28,453 bases of DNA from Clavaria fumosa (lineage: Eukaryota; Basidiomycota; Agaricomycetes; Agaricales; Clavariaceae): contig CATOQE010000004.1 in assembly GCA_951802425.1 (NCBI GenBank), positions 1 to 28,453 of the forward strand, written 5' to 3'. Shown in pieces: positions 1 to 12,600 of the stretch (position 1 is its first letter; the number at the start of each line of letters is the position of its first letter). The notes below the pieces were generated by a model. It did no database searches. It was not told the origin of the DNA and saw only the letters and a list, made by a program, of their open reading frames with translations. The position numbers and the translations under genes are program-made.

Positions 1-118
1 GCTAGTCTTTTGAAATTTTGTGTGCCTATATCTACCCCTCTAATCTTCAATTTCCATGGTTTACATTTTTCCCAAACTCATTTCCCAATGCATGCCAAAG
101 CTGCTGACTGAACTAGTC

Positions 119-160
119 AAAATTCTCCCGTTTGTCAAAACCAACCATAGGATTCCAAAA
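119..160. other. A4 tracts at about two-helical-turn spacing
   Basis: Runs of four A lie at 119-122, 137-140 and 157-160, with starts 18 and 20 bp apart, and an AAA follows at 162-164. A tracts spaced near multiples of the helical repeat can add up to mild intrinsic curvature, which many satellites show. The spacing is slightly under two full turns, so any bend should be modest. The feature recurs in every unit. The second CpG-bearing word, ctcccg, lies between the first two tracts and is the site of the single variant in unit 23. Confidence 0.4.
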
Positions 161-206
161 CAAATGGAATGCTATACTGGGCAATCCCATACCTATCATA
201 TTCCAT

Positions 207-231
207 CCCTCTCTCTCCCCTCCCATCACCC
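207..231 (-). other. Putative G-quadruplex (minus) / i-motif (plus), recurring in all units
   Basis: On the plus strand, C tracts lie at 207-209, 217-220, 222-224 and 229-231, separated by 7, 1 and 4 bases. The minus strand therefore fits the standard G-quadruplex pattern of four runs of at least three G with loops of 1 to 7 bases. The C-rich strand could form an i-motif. The site sits in a stretch with no G on the plus strand from 182 to 236, including a 19-base pure pyrimidine run (206-224). The motif recurs every 650 bp, at 857-881, 1507-1531 and so on to 28157-28181, giving 44 copies on the same strand. Folding is inferred from the motif and is not shown by sequence alone. Confidence 0.8.
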
Positions 232-282
232 ACAAAGCAACAATTCCACCATACAGTCAGAATCCAGTTCTCACAGTCCTCA

Positions 283-300
283 CACAAGTTTGTACTTGTG
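283..300. repeat. Perfect inverted repeat, 7-bp arms and 4-base loop
   Basis: The arms cacaagt (283-289) and acttgtg (294-300) are exact reverse complements around the loop ttgt. The dyad recurs in every unit at +650 intervals, 44 times in the window. Short dyads are reported as enriched in some centromeric satellites, where they may extrude as cruciforms. A protein-binding role is equally possible and untested. A related word, cacaagt, also occurs at 427-433, and acaagtttg occurs at both 284-292 and 439-447. Confidence 0.85.
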
Positions 301-422
301 GTGGCACCTAATCAAATGGGATCACATTGAAAGATTGAGTATAGTGCATGAATAATACACCCTGACTTTGTTTCAATTACTCTGCCACATCCAGGACTAC
401 AGTTGCCTTCCTACAAACCTAA

Positions 423-465
423 ACAGCACAAGTACCATACAAGTTTGCAGGCCTCACAGCACAAG
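423..465. repeat. Short direct repeat pair inside the unit
   Basis: The 10-bp word acagcacaag occurs at 423-432 and again at 456-465, with starts 33 bp apart. Other short repeated words are scattered through the unit: ctaaacag at 419-426 and 535-542, ttgaaatt at 10-17 and 485-492, and caagcta at 635-641 and again across the unit junction at 648-654. They are too short and irregular to show that the unit grew from a smaller monomer, and some may be chance. Confidence 0.6.
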
Positions 466-603
466 ATCTAACCGTGAAAATCTCTTGAAATTGATCATGG
501 ATGCTCTAAATGATGACCACTATCATATAACATGCTAAACAGACCAAACTGTTTTTCTGCGAATGGTCCCTTGTTGCTCCTATCCTAACAGCATAGTCCT
601 TGT

Positions 604-620
604 GCAGATGGAGCATCTGC
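604..620. repeat. Perfect inverted repeat, 7-bp arms and 3-base loop
   Basis: The arms gcagatg (604-610) and catctgc (614-620) are exact reverse complements around the loop gag, making a compact 17-bp hairpin or dyad. It contains half of the CpG at 620-621. It is present in all 43 complete units and absent from the partial last unit, which stops at unit position 503. There is no T run after it on either strand to suggest a terminator. Its role is unknown. Confidence 0.85.
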
Positions 621-3600
621 GCTTTCTTTCACTGCAAGCTAACCACTCAAGCTAGTCTTTTGAAATTTTGTGTGCCTATATCTACCCCTCTAATCTTCAA
701 TTTCCATGGTTTACATTTTTCCCAAACTCATTTCCCAATGCATGCCAAAGCTGCTGACTGAACTAGTCAAAATTCTCCCGTTTGTCAAAACCAACCATAG
801 GATTCCAAAACAAATGGAATGCTATACTGGGCAATCCCATACCTATCATATTCCATCCCTCTCTCTCCCCTCCCATCACCCACAAAGCAACAATTCCACC
901 ATACAGTCAGAATCCAGTTCTCACAGTCCTCACACAAGTTTGTACTTGTGGTGGCACCTAATCAAATGGGATCACATTGAAAGATTGAGTATAGTGCATG
1001 AATAATACACCCTGACTTTGTTTCAATTACTCTGCCACATCCAGGACTACAGTTGCCTTCCTACAAACCTAAACAGCACAAGTACCATACAAGTTTGCAG
1101 GCCTCACAGCACAAGATCTAACCGTGAAAATCTCTTGAAATTGATCATGGATGCTCTAAATGATGACCACTATCATATAACATGCTAAACAGACCAAACT
1201 GTTTTTCTGCGAATGGTCCCTTGTTGCTCCTATCCTAACAGCATAGTCCTTGTGCAGATGGAGCATCTGCGCTTTCTTTCACTGCAAGCTAACCACTCAA
1301 GCTAGTCTTTTGAAATTTTGTGTGCCTATATCTACCCCTCTAATCTTCAATTTCCATGGTTTACATTTTTCCCAAACTCATTTCCCAATGCATGCCAAAG
1401 CTGCTGACTGAACTAGTCAAAATTCTCCCGTTTGTCAAAACCAACCATAGGATTCCAAAACAAATGGAATGCTATACTGGGCAATCCCATACCTATCATA
1501 TTCCATCCCTCTCTCTCCCCTCCCATCACCCACAAAGCAACAATTCCACCATACAGTCAGAATCCAGTTCTCACAGTCCTCACACAAGTTTGTACTTGTG
1601 GTGGCACCTAATCAAATGGGATCACATTGAAAGATTGAGTATAGTGCATGAATAATACACCCTGACTTTGTTTCAATTACTCTGCCACATCCAGGACTAC
1701 AGTTGCCTTCCTACAAACCTAAACAGCACAAGTACCATACAAGTTTGCAGGCCTCACAGCACAAGATCTAACCGTGAAAATCTCTTGAAATTGATCATGG
1801 ATGCTCTAAATGATGACCACTATCATATAACATGCTAAACAGACCAAACTGTTTTTCTGCGAATGGTCCCTTGTTGCTCCTATCCTAACAGCATAGTCCT
1901 TGTGCAGATGGAGCATCTGCGCTTTCTTTCACTGCAAGCTAACCACTCAAGCTAGTCTTTTGAAATTTTGTGTGCCTATATCTACCCCTCTAATCTTCAA
2001 TTTCCATGGTTTACATTTTTCCCAAACTCATTTCCCAATGCATGCCAAAGCTGCTGACTGAACTAGTCAAAATTCTCCCGTTTGTCAAAACCAACCATAG
2101 GATTCCAAAACAAATGGAATGCTATACTGGGCAATCCCATACCTATCATATTCCATCCCTCTCTCTCCCCTCCCATCACCCACAAAGCAACAATTCCACC
2201 ATACAGTCAGAATCCAGTTCTCACAGTCCTCACACAAGTTTGTACTTGTGGTGGCACCTAATCAAATGGGATCACATTGAAAGATTGAGTATAGTGCATG
2301 AATAATACACCCTGACTTTGTTTCAATTACTCTGCCACATCCAGGACTACAGTTGCCTTCCTACAAACCTAAACAGCACAAGTACCATACAAGTTTGCAG
2401 GCCTCACAGCACAAGATCTAACCGTGAAAATCTCTTGAAATTGATCATGGATGCTCTAAATGATGACCACTATCATATAACATGCTAAACAGACCAAACT
2501 GTTTTTCTGCGAATGGTCCCTTGTTGCTCCTATCCTAACAGCATAGTCCTTGTGCAGATGGAGCATCTGCGCTTTCTTTCACTGCAAGCTAACCACTCAA
2601 GCTAGTCTTTTGAAATTTTGTGTGCCTATATCTACCCCTCTAATCTTCAATTTCCATGGTTTACATTTTTCCCAAACTCATTTCCCAATGCATGCCAAAG
2701 CTGCTGACTGAACTAGTCAAAATTCTCCCGTTTGTCAAAACCAACCATAGGATTCCAAAACAAATGGAATGCTATACTGGGCAATCCCATACCTATCATA
2801 TTCCATCCCTCTCTCTCCCCTCCCATCACCCACAAAGCAACAATTCCACCATACAGTCAGAATCCAGTTCTCACAGTCCTCACACAAGTTTGTACTTGTG
2901 GTGGCACCTAATCAAATGGGATCACATTGAAAGATTGAGTATAGTGCATGAATAATACACCCTGACTTTGTTTCAATTACTCTGCCACATCCAGGACTAC
3001 AGTTGCCTTCCTACAAACCTAAACAGCACAAGTACCATACAAGTTTGCAGGCCTCACAGCACAAGATCTAACCGTGAAAATCTCTTGAAATTGATCATGG
3101 ATGCTCTAAATGATGACCACTATCATATAACATGCTAAACAGACCAAACTGTTTTTCTGCGAATGGTCCCTTGTTGCTCCTATCCTAACAGCATAGTCCT
3201 TGTGCAGATGGAGCATCTGCGCTTTCTTTCACTGCAAGCTAACCACTCAAGCTAGTCTTTTGAAATTTTGTGTGCCTATATCTACCCCTCTAATCTTCAA
3301 TTTCCATGGTTTACATTTTTCCCAAACTCATTTCCCAATGCATGCCAAAGCTGCTGACTGAACTAGTCAAAATTCTCCCGTTTGTCAAAACCAACCATAG
3401 GATTCCAAAACAAATGGAATGCTATACTGGGCAATCCCATACCTATCATATTCCATCCCTCTCTCTCCCCTCCCATCACCCACAAAGCAACAATTCCACC
3501 ATACAGTCAGAATCCAGTTCTCACAGTCCTCACACAAGTTTGTACTTGTGGTGGCACCTAATCAAATGGGATCACATTGAAAGATTGAGTATAGTGCATG

Positions 3601-6600
3601 AATAATACACCCTGACTTTGTTTCAATTACTCTGCCACATCCAGGACTACAGTTGCCTTCCTACAAACCTAAACAGCACAAGTACCATACAAGTTTGCAG
3701 GCCTCACAGCACAAGATCTAACCGTGAAAATCTCTTGAAATTGATCATGGATGCTCTAAATGATGACCACTATCATATAACATGCTAAACAGACCAAACT
3801 GTTTTTCTGCGAATGGTCCCTTGTTGCTCCTATCCTAACAGCATAGTCCTTGTGCAGATGGAGCATCTGCGCTTTCTTTCACTGCAAGCTAACCACTCAA
3901 GCTAGTCTTTTGAAATTTTGTGTGCCTATATCTACCCCTCTAATCTTCAATTTCCATGGTTTACATTTTTCCCAAACTCATTTCCCAATGCATGCCAAAG
4001 CTGCTGACTGAACTAGTCAAAATTCTCCCGTTTGTCAAAACCAACCATAGGATTCCAAAACAAATGGAATGCTATACTGGGCAATCCCATACCTATCATA
4101 TTCCATCCCTCTCTCTCCCCTCCCATCACCCACAAAGCAACAATTCCACCATACAGTCAGAATCCAGTTCTCACAGTCCTCACACAAGTTTGTACTTGTG
4201 GTGGCACCTAATCAAATGGGATCACATTGAAAGATTGAGTATAGTGCATGAATAATACACCCTGACTTTGTTTCAATTACTCTGCCACATCCAGGACTAC
4301 AGTTGCCTTCCTACAAACCTAAACAGCACAAGTACCATACAAGTTTGCAGGCCTCACAGCACAAGATCTAACCGTGAAAATCTCTTGAAATTGATCATGG
4401 ATGCTCTAAATGATGACCACTATCATATAACATGCTAAACAGACCAAACTGTTTTTCTGCGAATGGTCCCTTGTTGCTCCTATCCTAACAGCATAGTCCT
4501 TGTGCAGATGGAGCATCTGCGCTTTCTTTCACTGCAAGCTAACCACTCAAGCTAGTCTTTTGAAATTTTGTGTGCCTATATCTACCCCTCTAATCTTCAA
4601 TTTCCATGGTTTACATTTTTCCCAAACTCATTTCCCAATGCATGCCAAAGCTGCTGACTGAACTAGTCAAAATTCTCCCGTTTGTCAAAACCAACCATAG
4701 GATTCCAAAACAAATGGAATGCTATACTGGGCAATCCCATACCTATCATATTCCATCCCTCTCTCTCCCCTCCCATCACCCACAAAGCAACAATTCCACC
4801 ATACAGTCAGAATCCAGTTCTCACAGTCCTCACACAAGTTTGTACTTGTGGTGGCACCTAATCAAATGGGATCACATTGAAAGATTGAGTATAGTGCATG
4901 AATAATACACCCTGACTTTGTTTCAATTACTCTGCCACATCCAGGACTACAGTTGCCTTCCTACAAACCTAAACAGCACAAGTACCATACAAGTTTGCAG
5001 GCCTCACAGCACAAGATCTAACCGTGAAAATCTCTTGAAATTGATCATGGATGCTCTAAATGATGACCACTATCATATAACATGCTAAACAGACCAAACT
5101 GTTTTTCTGCGAATGGTCCCTTGTTGCTCCTATCCTAACAGCATAGTCCTTGTGCAGATGGAGCATCTGCGCTTTCTTTCACTGCAAGCTAACCACTCAA
5201 GCTAGTCTTTTGAAATTTTGTGTGCCTATATCTACCCCTCTAATCTTCAATTTCCATGGTTTACATTTTTCCCAAACTCATTTCCCAATGCATGCCAAAG
5301 CTGCTGACTGAACTAGTCAAAATTCTCCCGTTTGTCAAAACCAACCATAGGATTCCAAAACAAATGGAATGCTATACTGGGCAATCCCATACCTATCATA
5401 TTCCATCCCTCTCTCTCCCCTCCCATCACCCACAAAGCAACAATTCCACCATACAGTCAGAATCCAGTTCTCACAGTCCTCACACAAGTTTGTACTTGTG
5501 GTGGCACCTAATCAAATGGGATCACATTGAAAGATTGAGTATAGTGCATGAATAATACACCCTGACTTTGTTTCAATTACTCTGCCACATCCAGGACTAC
5601 AGTTGCCTTCCTACAAACCTAAACAGCACAAGTACCATACAAGTTTGCAGGCCTCACAGCACAAGATCTAACCGTGAAAATCTCTTGAAATTGATCATGG
5701 ATGCTCTAAATGATGACCACTATCATATAACATGCTAAACAGACCAAACTGTTTTTCTGCGAATGGTCCCTTGTTGCTCCTATCCTAACAGCATAGTCCT
5801 TGTGCAGATGGAGCATCTGCGCTTTCTTTCACTGCAAGCTAACCACTCAAGCTAGTCTTTTGAAATTTTGTGTGCCTATATCTACCCCTCTAATCTTCAA
5901 TTTCCATGGTTTACATTTTTCCCAAACTCATTTCCCAATGCATGCCAAAGCTGCTGACTGAACTAGTCAAAATTCTCCCGTTTGTCAAAACCAACCATAG
6001 GATTCCAAAACAAATGGAATGCTATACTGGGCAATCCCATACCTATCATATTCCATCCCTCTCTCTCCCCTCCCATCACCCACAAAGCAACAATTCCACC
6101 ATACAGTCAGAATCCAGTTCTCACAGTCCTCACACAAGTTTGTACTTGTGGTGGCACCTAATCAAATGGGATCACATTGAAAGATTGAGTATAGTGCATG
6201 AATAATACACCCTGACTTTGTTTCAATTACTCTGCCACATCCAGGACTACAGTTGCCTTCCTACAAACCTAAACAGCACAAGTACCATACAAGTTTGCAG
6301 GCCTCACAGCACAAGATCTAACCGTGAAAATCTCTTGAAATTGATCATGGATGCTCTAAATGATGACCACTATCATATAACATGCTAAACAGACCAAACT
6401 GTTTTTCTGCGAATGGTCCCTTGTTGCTCCTATCCTAACAGCATAGTCCTTGTGCAGATGGAGCATCTGCGCTTTCTTTCACTGCAAGCTAACCACTCAA
6501 GCTAGTCTTTTGAAATTTTGTGTGCCTATATCTACCCCTCTAATCTTCAATTTCCATGGTTTACATTTTTCCCAAACTCATTTCCCAATGCATGCCAAAG

Positions 6601-9600
6601 CTGCTGACTGAACTAGTCAAAATTCTCCCGTTTGTCAAAACCAACCATAGGATTCCAAAACAAATGGAATGCTATACTGGGCAATCCCATACCTATCATA
6701 TTCCATCCCTCTCTCTCCCCTCCCATCACCCACAAAGCAACAATTCCACCATACAGTCAGAATCCAGTTCTCACAGTCCTCACACAAGTTTGTACTTGTG
6801 GTGGCACCTAATCAAATGGGATCACATTGAAAGATTGAGTATAGTGCATGAATAATACACCCTGACTTTGTTTCAATTACTCTGCCACATCCAGGACTAC
6901 AGTTGCCTTCCTACAAACCTAAACAGCACAAGTACCATACAAGTTTGCAGGCCTCACAGCACAAGATCTAACCGTGAAAATCTCTTGAAATTGATCATGG
7001 ATGCTCTAAATGATGACCACTATCATATAACATGCTAAACAGACCAAACTGTTTTTCTGCGAATGGTCCCTTGTTGCTCCTATCCTAACAGCATAGTCCT
7101 TGTGCAGATGGAGCATCTGCGCTTTCTTTCACTGCAAGCTAACCACTCAAGCTAGTCTTTTGAAATTTTGTGTGCCTATATCTACCCCTCTAATCTTCAA
7201 TTTCCATGGTTTACATTTTTCCCAAACTCATTTCCCAATGCATGCCAAAGCTGCTGACTGAACTAGTCAAAATTCTCCCGTTTGTCAAAACCAACCATAG
7301 GATTCCAAAACAAATGGAATGCTATACTGGGCAATCCCATACCTATCATATTCCATCCCTCTCTCTCCCCTCCCATCACCCACAAAGCAACAATTCCACC
7401 ATACAGTCAGAATCCAGTTCTCACAGTCCTCACACAAGTTTGTACTTGTGGTGGCACCTAATCAAATGGGATCACATTGAAAGATTGAGTATAGTGCATG
7501 AATAATACACCCTGACTTTGTTTCAATTACTCTGCCACATCCAGGACTACAGTTGCCTTCCTACAAACCTAAACAGCACAAGTACCATACAAGTTTGCAG
7601 GCCTCACAGCACAAGATCTAACCGTGAAAATCTCTTGAAATTGATCATGGATGCTCTAAATGATGACCACTATCATATAACATGCTAAACAGACCAAACT
7701 GTTTTTCTGCGAATGGTCCCTTGTTGCTCCTATCCTAACAGCATAGTCCTTGTGCAGATGGAGCATCTGCGCTTTCTTTCACTGCAAGCTAACCACTCAA
7801 GCTAGTCTTTTGAAATTTTGTGTGCCTATATCTACCCCTCTAATCTTCAATTTCCATGGTTTACATTTTTCCCAAACTCATTTCCCAATGCATGCCAAAG
7901 CTGCTGACTGAACTAGTCAAAATTCTCCCGTTTGTCAAAACCAACCATAGGATTCCAAAACAAATGGAATGCTATACTGGGCAATCCCATACCTATCATA
8001 TTCCATCCCTCTCTCTCCCCTCCCATCACCCACAAAGCAACAATTCCACCATACAGTCAGAATCCAGTTCTCACAGTCCTCACACAAGTTTGTACTTGTG
8101 GTGGCACCTAATCAAATGGGATCACATTGAAAGATTGAGTATAGTGCATGAATAATACACCCTGACTTTGTTTCAATTACTCTGCCACATCCAGGACTAC
8201 AGTTGCCTTCCTACAAACCTAAACAGCACAAGTACCATACAAGTTTGCAGGCCTCACAGCACAAGATCTAACCGTGAAAATCTCTTGAAATTGATCATGG
8301 ATGCTCTAAATGATGACCACTATCATATAACATGCTAAACAGACCAAACTGTTTTTCTGCGAATGGTCCCTTGTTGCTCCTATCCTAACAGCATAGTCCT
8401 TGTGCAGATGGAGCATCTGCGCTTTCTTTCACTGCAAGCTAACCACTCAAGCTAGTCTTTTGAAATTTTGTGTGCCTATATCTACCCCTCTAATCTTCAA
8501 TTTCCATGGTTTACATTTTTCCCAAACTCATTTCCCAATGCATGCCAAAGCTGCTGACTGAACTAGTCAAAATTCTCCCGTTTGTCAAAACCAACCATAG
8601 GATTCCAAAACAAATGGAATGCTATACTGGGCAATCCCATACCTATCATATTCCATCCCTCTCTCTCCCCTCCCATCACCCACAAAGCAACAATTCCACC
8701 ATACAGTCAGAATCCAGTTCTCACAGTCCTCACACAAGTTTGTACTTGTGGTGGCACCTAATCAAATGGGATCACATTGAAAGATTGAGTATAGTGCATG
8801 AATAATACACCCTGACTTTGTTTCAATTACTCTGCCACATCCAGGACTACAGTTGCCTTCCTACAAACCTAAACAGCACAAGTACCATACAAGTTTGCAG
8901 GCCTCACAGCACAAGATCTAACCGTGAAAATCTCTTGAAATTGATCATGGATGCTCTAAATGATGACCACTATCATATAACATGCTAAACAGACCAAACT
9001 GTTTTTCTGCGAATGGTCCCTTGTTGCTCCTATCCTAACAGCATAGTCCTTGTGCAGATGGAGCATCTGCGCTTTCTTTCACTGCAAGCTAACCACTCAA
9101 GCTAGTCTTTTGAAATTTTGTGTGCCTATATCTACCCCTCTAATCTTCAATTTCCATGGTTTACATTTTTCCCAAACTCATTTCCCAATGCATGCCAAAG
9201 CTGCTGACTGAACTAGTCAAAATTCTCCCGTTTGTCAAAACCAACCATAGGATTCCAAAACAAATGGAATGCTATACTGGGCAATCCCATACCTATCATA
9301 TTCCATCCCTCTCTCTCCCCTCCCATCACCCACAAAGCAACAATTCCACCATACAGTCAGAATCCAGTTCTCACAGTCCTCACACAAGTTTGTACTTGTG
9401 GTGGCACCTAATCAAATGGGATCACATTGAAAGATTGAGTATAGTGCATGAATAATACACCCTGACTTTGTTTCAATTACTCTGCCACATCCAGGACTAC
9501 AGTTGCCTTCCTACAAACCTAAACAGCACAAGTACCATACAAGTTTGCAGGCCTCACAGCACAAGATCTAACCGTGAAAATCTCTTGAAATTGATCATGG

Positions 9601-12600
9601 ATGCTCTAAATGATGACCACTATCATATAACATGCTAAACAGACCAAACTGTTTTTCTGCGAATGGTCCCTTGTTGCTCCTATCCTAACAGCATAGTCCT
9701 TGTGCAGATGGAGCATCTGCGCTTTCTTTCACTGCAAGCTAACCACTCAAGCTAGTCTTTTGAAATTTTGTGTGCCTATATCTACCCCTCTAATCTTCAA
9801 TTTCCATGGTTTACATTTTTCCCAAACTCATTTCCCAATGCATGCCAAAGCTGCTGACTGAACTAGTCAAAATTCTCCCGTTTGTCAAAACCAACCATAG
9901 GATTCCAAAACAAATGGAATGCTATACTGGGCAATCCCATACCTATCATATTCCATCCCTCTCTCTCCCCTCCCATCACCCACAAAGCAACAATTCCACC
10001 ATACAGTCAGAATCCAGTTCTCACAGTCCTCACACAAGTTTGTACTTGTGGTGGCACCTAATCAAATGGGATCACATTGAAAGATTGAGTATAGTGCATG
10101 AATAATACACCCTGACTTTGTTTCAATTACTCTGCCACATCCAGGACTACAGTTGCCTTCCTACAAACCTAAACAGCACAAGTACCATACAAGTTTGCAG
10201 GCCTCACAGCACAAGATCTAACCGTGAAAATCTCTTGAAATTGATCATGGATGCTCTAAATGATGACCACTATCATATAACATGCTAAACAGACCAAACT
10301 GTTTTTCTGCGAATGGTCCCTTGTTGCTCCTATCCTAACAGCATAGTCCTTGTGCAGATGGAGCATCTGCGCTTTCTTTCACTGCAAGCTAACCACTCAA
10401 GCTAGTCTTTTGAAATTTTGTGTGCCTATATCTACCCCTCTAATCTTCAATTTCCATGGTTTACATTTTTCCCAAACTCATTTCCCAATGCATGCCAAAG
10501 CTGCTGACTGAACTAGTCAAAATTCTCCCGTTTGTCAAAACCAACCATAGGATTCCAAAACAAATGGAATGCTATACTGGGCAATCCCATACCTATCATA
10601 TTCCATCCCTCTCTCTCCCCTCCCATCACCCACAAAGCAACAATTCCACCATACAGTCAGAATCCAGTTCTCACAGTCCTCACACAAGTTTGTACTTGTG
10701 GTGGCACCTAATCAAATGGGATCACATTGAAAGATTGAGTATAGTGCATGAATAATACACCCTGACTTTGTTTCAATTACTCTGCCACATCCAGGACTAC
10801 AGTTGCCTTCCTACAAACCTAAACAGCACAAGTACCATACAAGTTTGCAGGCCTCACAGCACAAGATCTAACCGTGAAAATCTCTTGAAATTGATCATGG
10901 ATGCTCTAAATGATGACCACTATCATATAACATGCTAAACAGACCAAACTGTTTTTCTGCGAATGGTCCCTTGTTGCTCCTATCCTAACAGCATAGTCCT
11001 TGTGCAGATGGAGCATCTGCGCTTTCTTTCACTGCAAGCTAACCACTCAAGCTAGTCTTTTGAAATTTTGTGTGCCTATATCTACCCCTCTAATCTTCAA
11101 TTTCCATGGTTTACATTTTTCCCAAACTCATTTCCCAATGCATGCCAAAGCTGCTGACTGAACTAGTCAAAATTCTCCCGTTTGTCAAAACCAACCATAG
11201 GATTCCAAAACAAATGGAATGCTATACTGGGCAATCCCATACCTATCATATTCCATCCCTCTCTCTCCCCTCCCATCACCCACAAAGCAACAATTCCACC
11301 ATACAGTCAGAATCCAGTTCTCACAGTCCTCACACAAGTTTGTACTTGTGGTGGCACCTAATCAAATGGGATCACATTGAAAGATTGAGTATAGTGCATG
11401 AATAATACACCCTGACTTTGTTTCAATTACTCTGCCACATCCAGGACTACAGTTGCCTTCCTACAAACCTAAACAGCACAAGTACCATACAAGTTTGCAG
11501 GCCTCACAGCACAAGATCTAACCGTGAAAATCTCTTGAAATTGATCATGGATGCTCTAAATGATGACCACTATCATATAACATGCTAAACAGACCAAACT
11601 GTTTTTCTGCGAATGGTCCCTTGTTGCTCCTATCCTAACAGCATAGTCCTTGTGCAGATGGAGCATCTGCGCTTTCTTTCACTGCAAGCTAACCACTCAA
11701 GCTAGTCTTTTGAAATTTTGTGTGCCTATATCTACCCCTCTAATCTTCAATTTCCATGGTTTACATTTTTCCCAAACTCATTTCCCAATGCATGCCAAAG
11801 CTGCTGACTGAACTAGTCAAAATTCTCCCGTTTGTCAAAACCAACCATAGGATTCCAAAACAAATGGAATGCTATACTGGGCAATCCCATACCTATCATA
11901 TTCCATCCCTCTCTCTCCCCTCCCATCACCCACAAAGCAACAATTCCACCATACAGTCAGAATCCAGTTCTCACAGTCCTCACACAAGTTTGTACTTGTG
12001 GTGGCACCTAATCAAATGGGATCACATTGAAAGATTGAGTATAGTGCATGAATAATACACCCTGACTTTGTTTCAATTACTCTGCCACATCCAGGACTAC
12101 AGTTGCCTTCCTACAAACCTAAACAGCACAAGTACCATACAAGTTTGCAGGCCTCACAGCACAAGATCTAACCGTGAAAATCTCTTGAAATTGATCATGG
12201 ATGCTCTAAATGATGACCACTATCATATAACATGCTAAACAGACCAAACTGTTTTTCTGCGAATGGTCCCTTGTTGCTCCTATCCTAACAGCATAGTCCT
12301 TGTGCAGATGGAGCATCTGCGCTTTCTTTCACTGCAAGCTAACCACTCAAGCTAGTCTTTTGAAATTTTGTGTGCCTATATCTACCCCTCTAATCTTCAA
12401 TTTCCATGGTTTACATTTTTCCCAAACTCATTTCCCAATGCATGCCAAAGCTGCTGACTGAACTAGTCAAAATTCTCCCGTTTGTCAAAACCAACCATAG
12501 GATTCCAAAACAAATGGAATGCTATACTGGGCAATCCCATACCTATCATATTCCATCCCTCTCTCTCCCCTCCCATCACCCACAAAGCAACAATTCCACC

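Larger units (their letters stand above)
1..650. repeat. Reference satellite unit (copy 1)
   Basis: This copy defines the coordinates used here; the choice of phase is arbitrary because the array has no visible edge. In order it holds an AAATTTT tract (13-19) and a T5 run (66-70), A4 tracts (119-122, 137-140, 157-160), a G-free C-rich block (182-236), an inverted repeat (283-300), direct repeats (423-432 and 456-465) and a second inverted repeat (604-620). Six-base palindromes that I noted once per unit include ccatgg (54), actagt (112), aggcct (449), agatct (464) and tgatca (492), so an enzyme cutting at such a site should give a 650-bp ladder. From 356 to 650 I see no gene, RNA or known motif beyond these small repeats. 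No AATAAA or ATTAAA polyadenylation signal is present on either strand. Confidence 0.97.

Noticed and set aside
126..142. Possible CENP-B box (minus strand)
   Set aside because: The first eight bases (126-133, tcccgttt) match half of the CENP-B box complement, but the other half lacks the required CGAA core. Only about 6 of the 9 essential positions match and one of the two CpG is missing, so binding is not supported. It is curious that the lone variant at 14430 falls in this half-site.
56..355. A 99-codon ATG-to-TAA open frame, repeated in all 44 units (56-355, 706-1005, and so on to 28006-28305)
   Set aside because: All copies are identical, but so is the rest of the unit, so this gives no sign of selection on protein. 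The product is low-complexity, rich in Ser, His and Pro in the middle, with no recognisable domain, signal peptide or membrane segment. The frame crosses the C-rich G-quadruplex block. The ATG context has G at +4 but T at -3, and no AATAAA or ATTAAA signal follows. One 99-codon frame in 650 bp is plausible by chance.
526..560. TATA-like word (tataa at 526-530) as a promoter
   Set aside because: A five-base AT word is expected by chance in this composition, and no transcribed gene or downstream element follows it.
1..650. 5S rRNA, tRNA or snRNA gene repeat unit
   Set aside because: A 650-bp tandem unit would suit a 5S rDNA repeat, but no 5S sequence, tRNA B-box (ggttcga) or snRNA core is seen on either strand, and the very low CpG content argues against a structured RNA gene.
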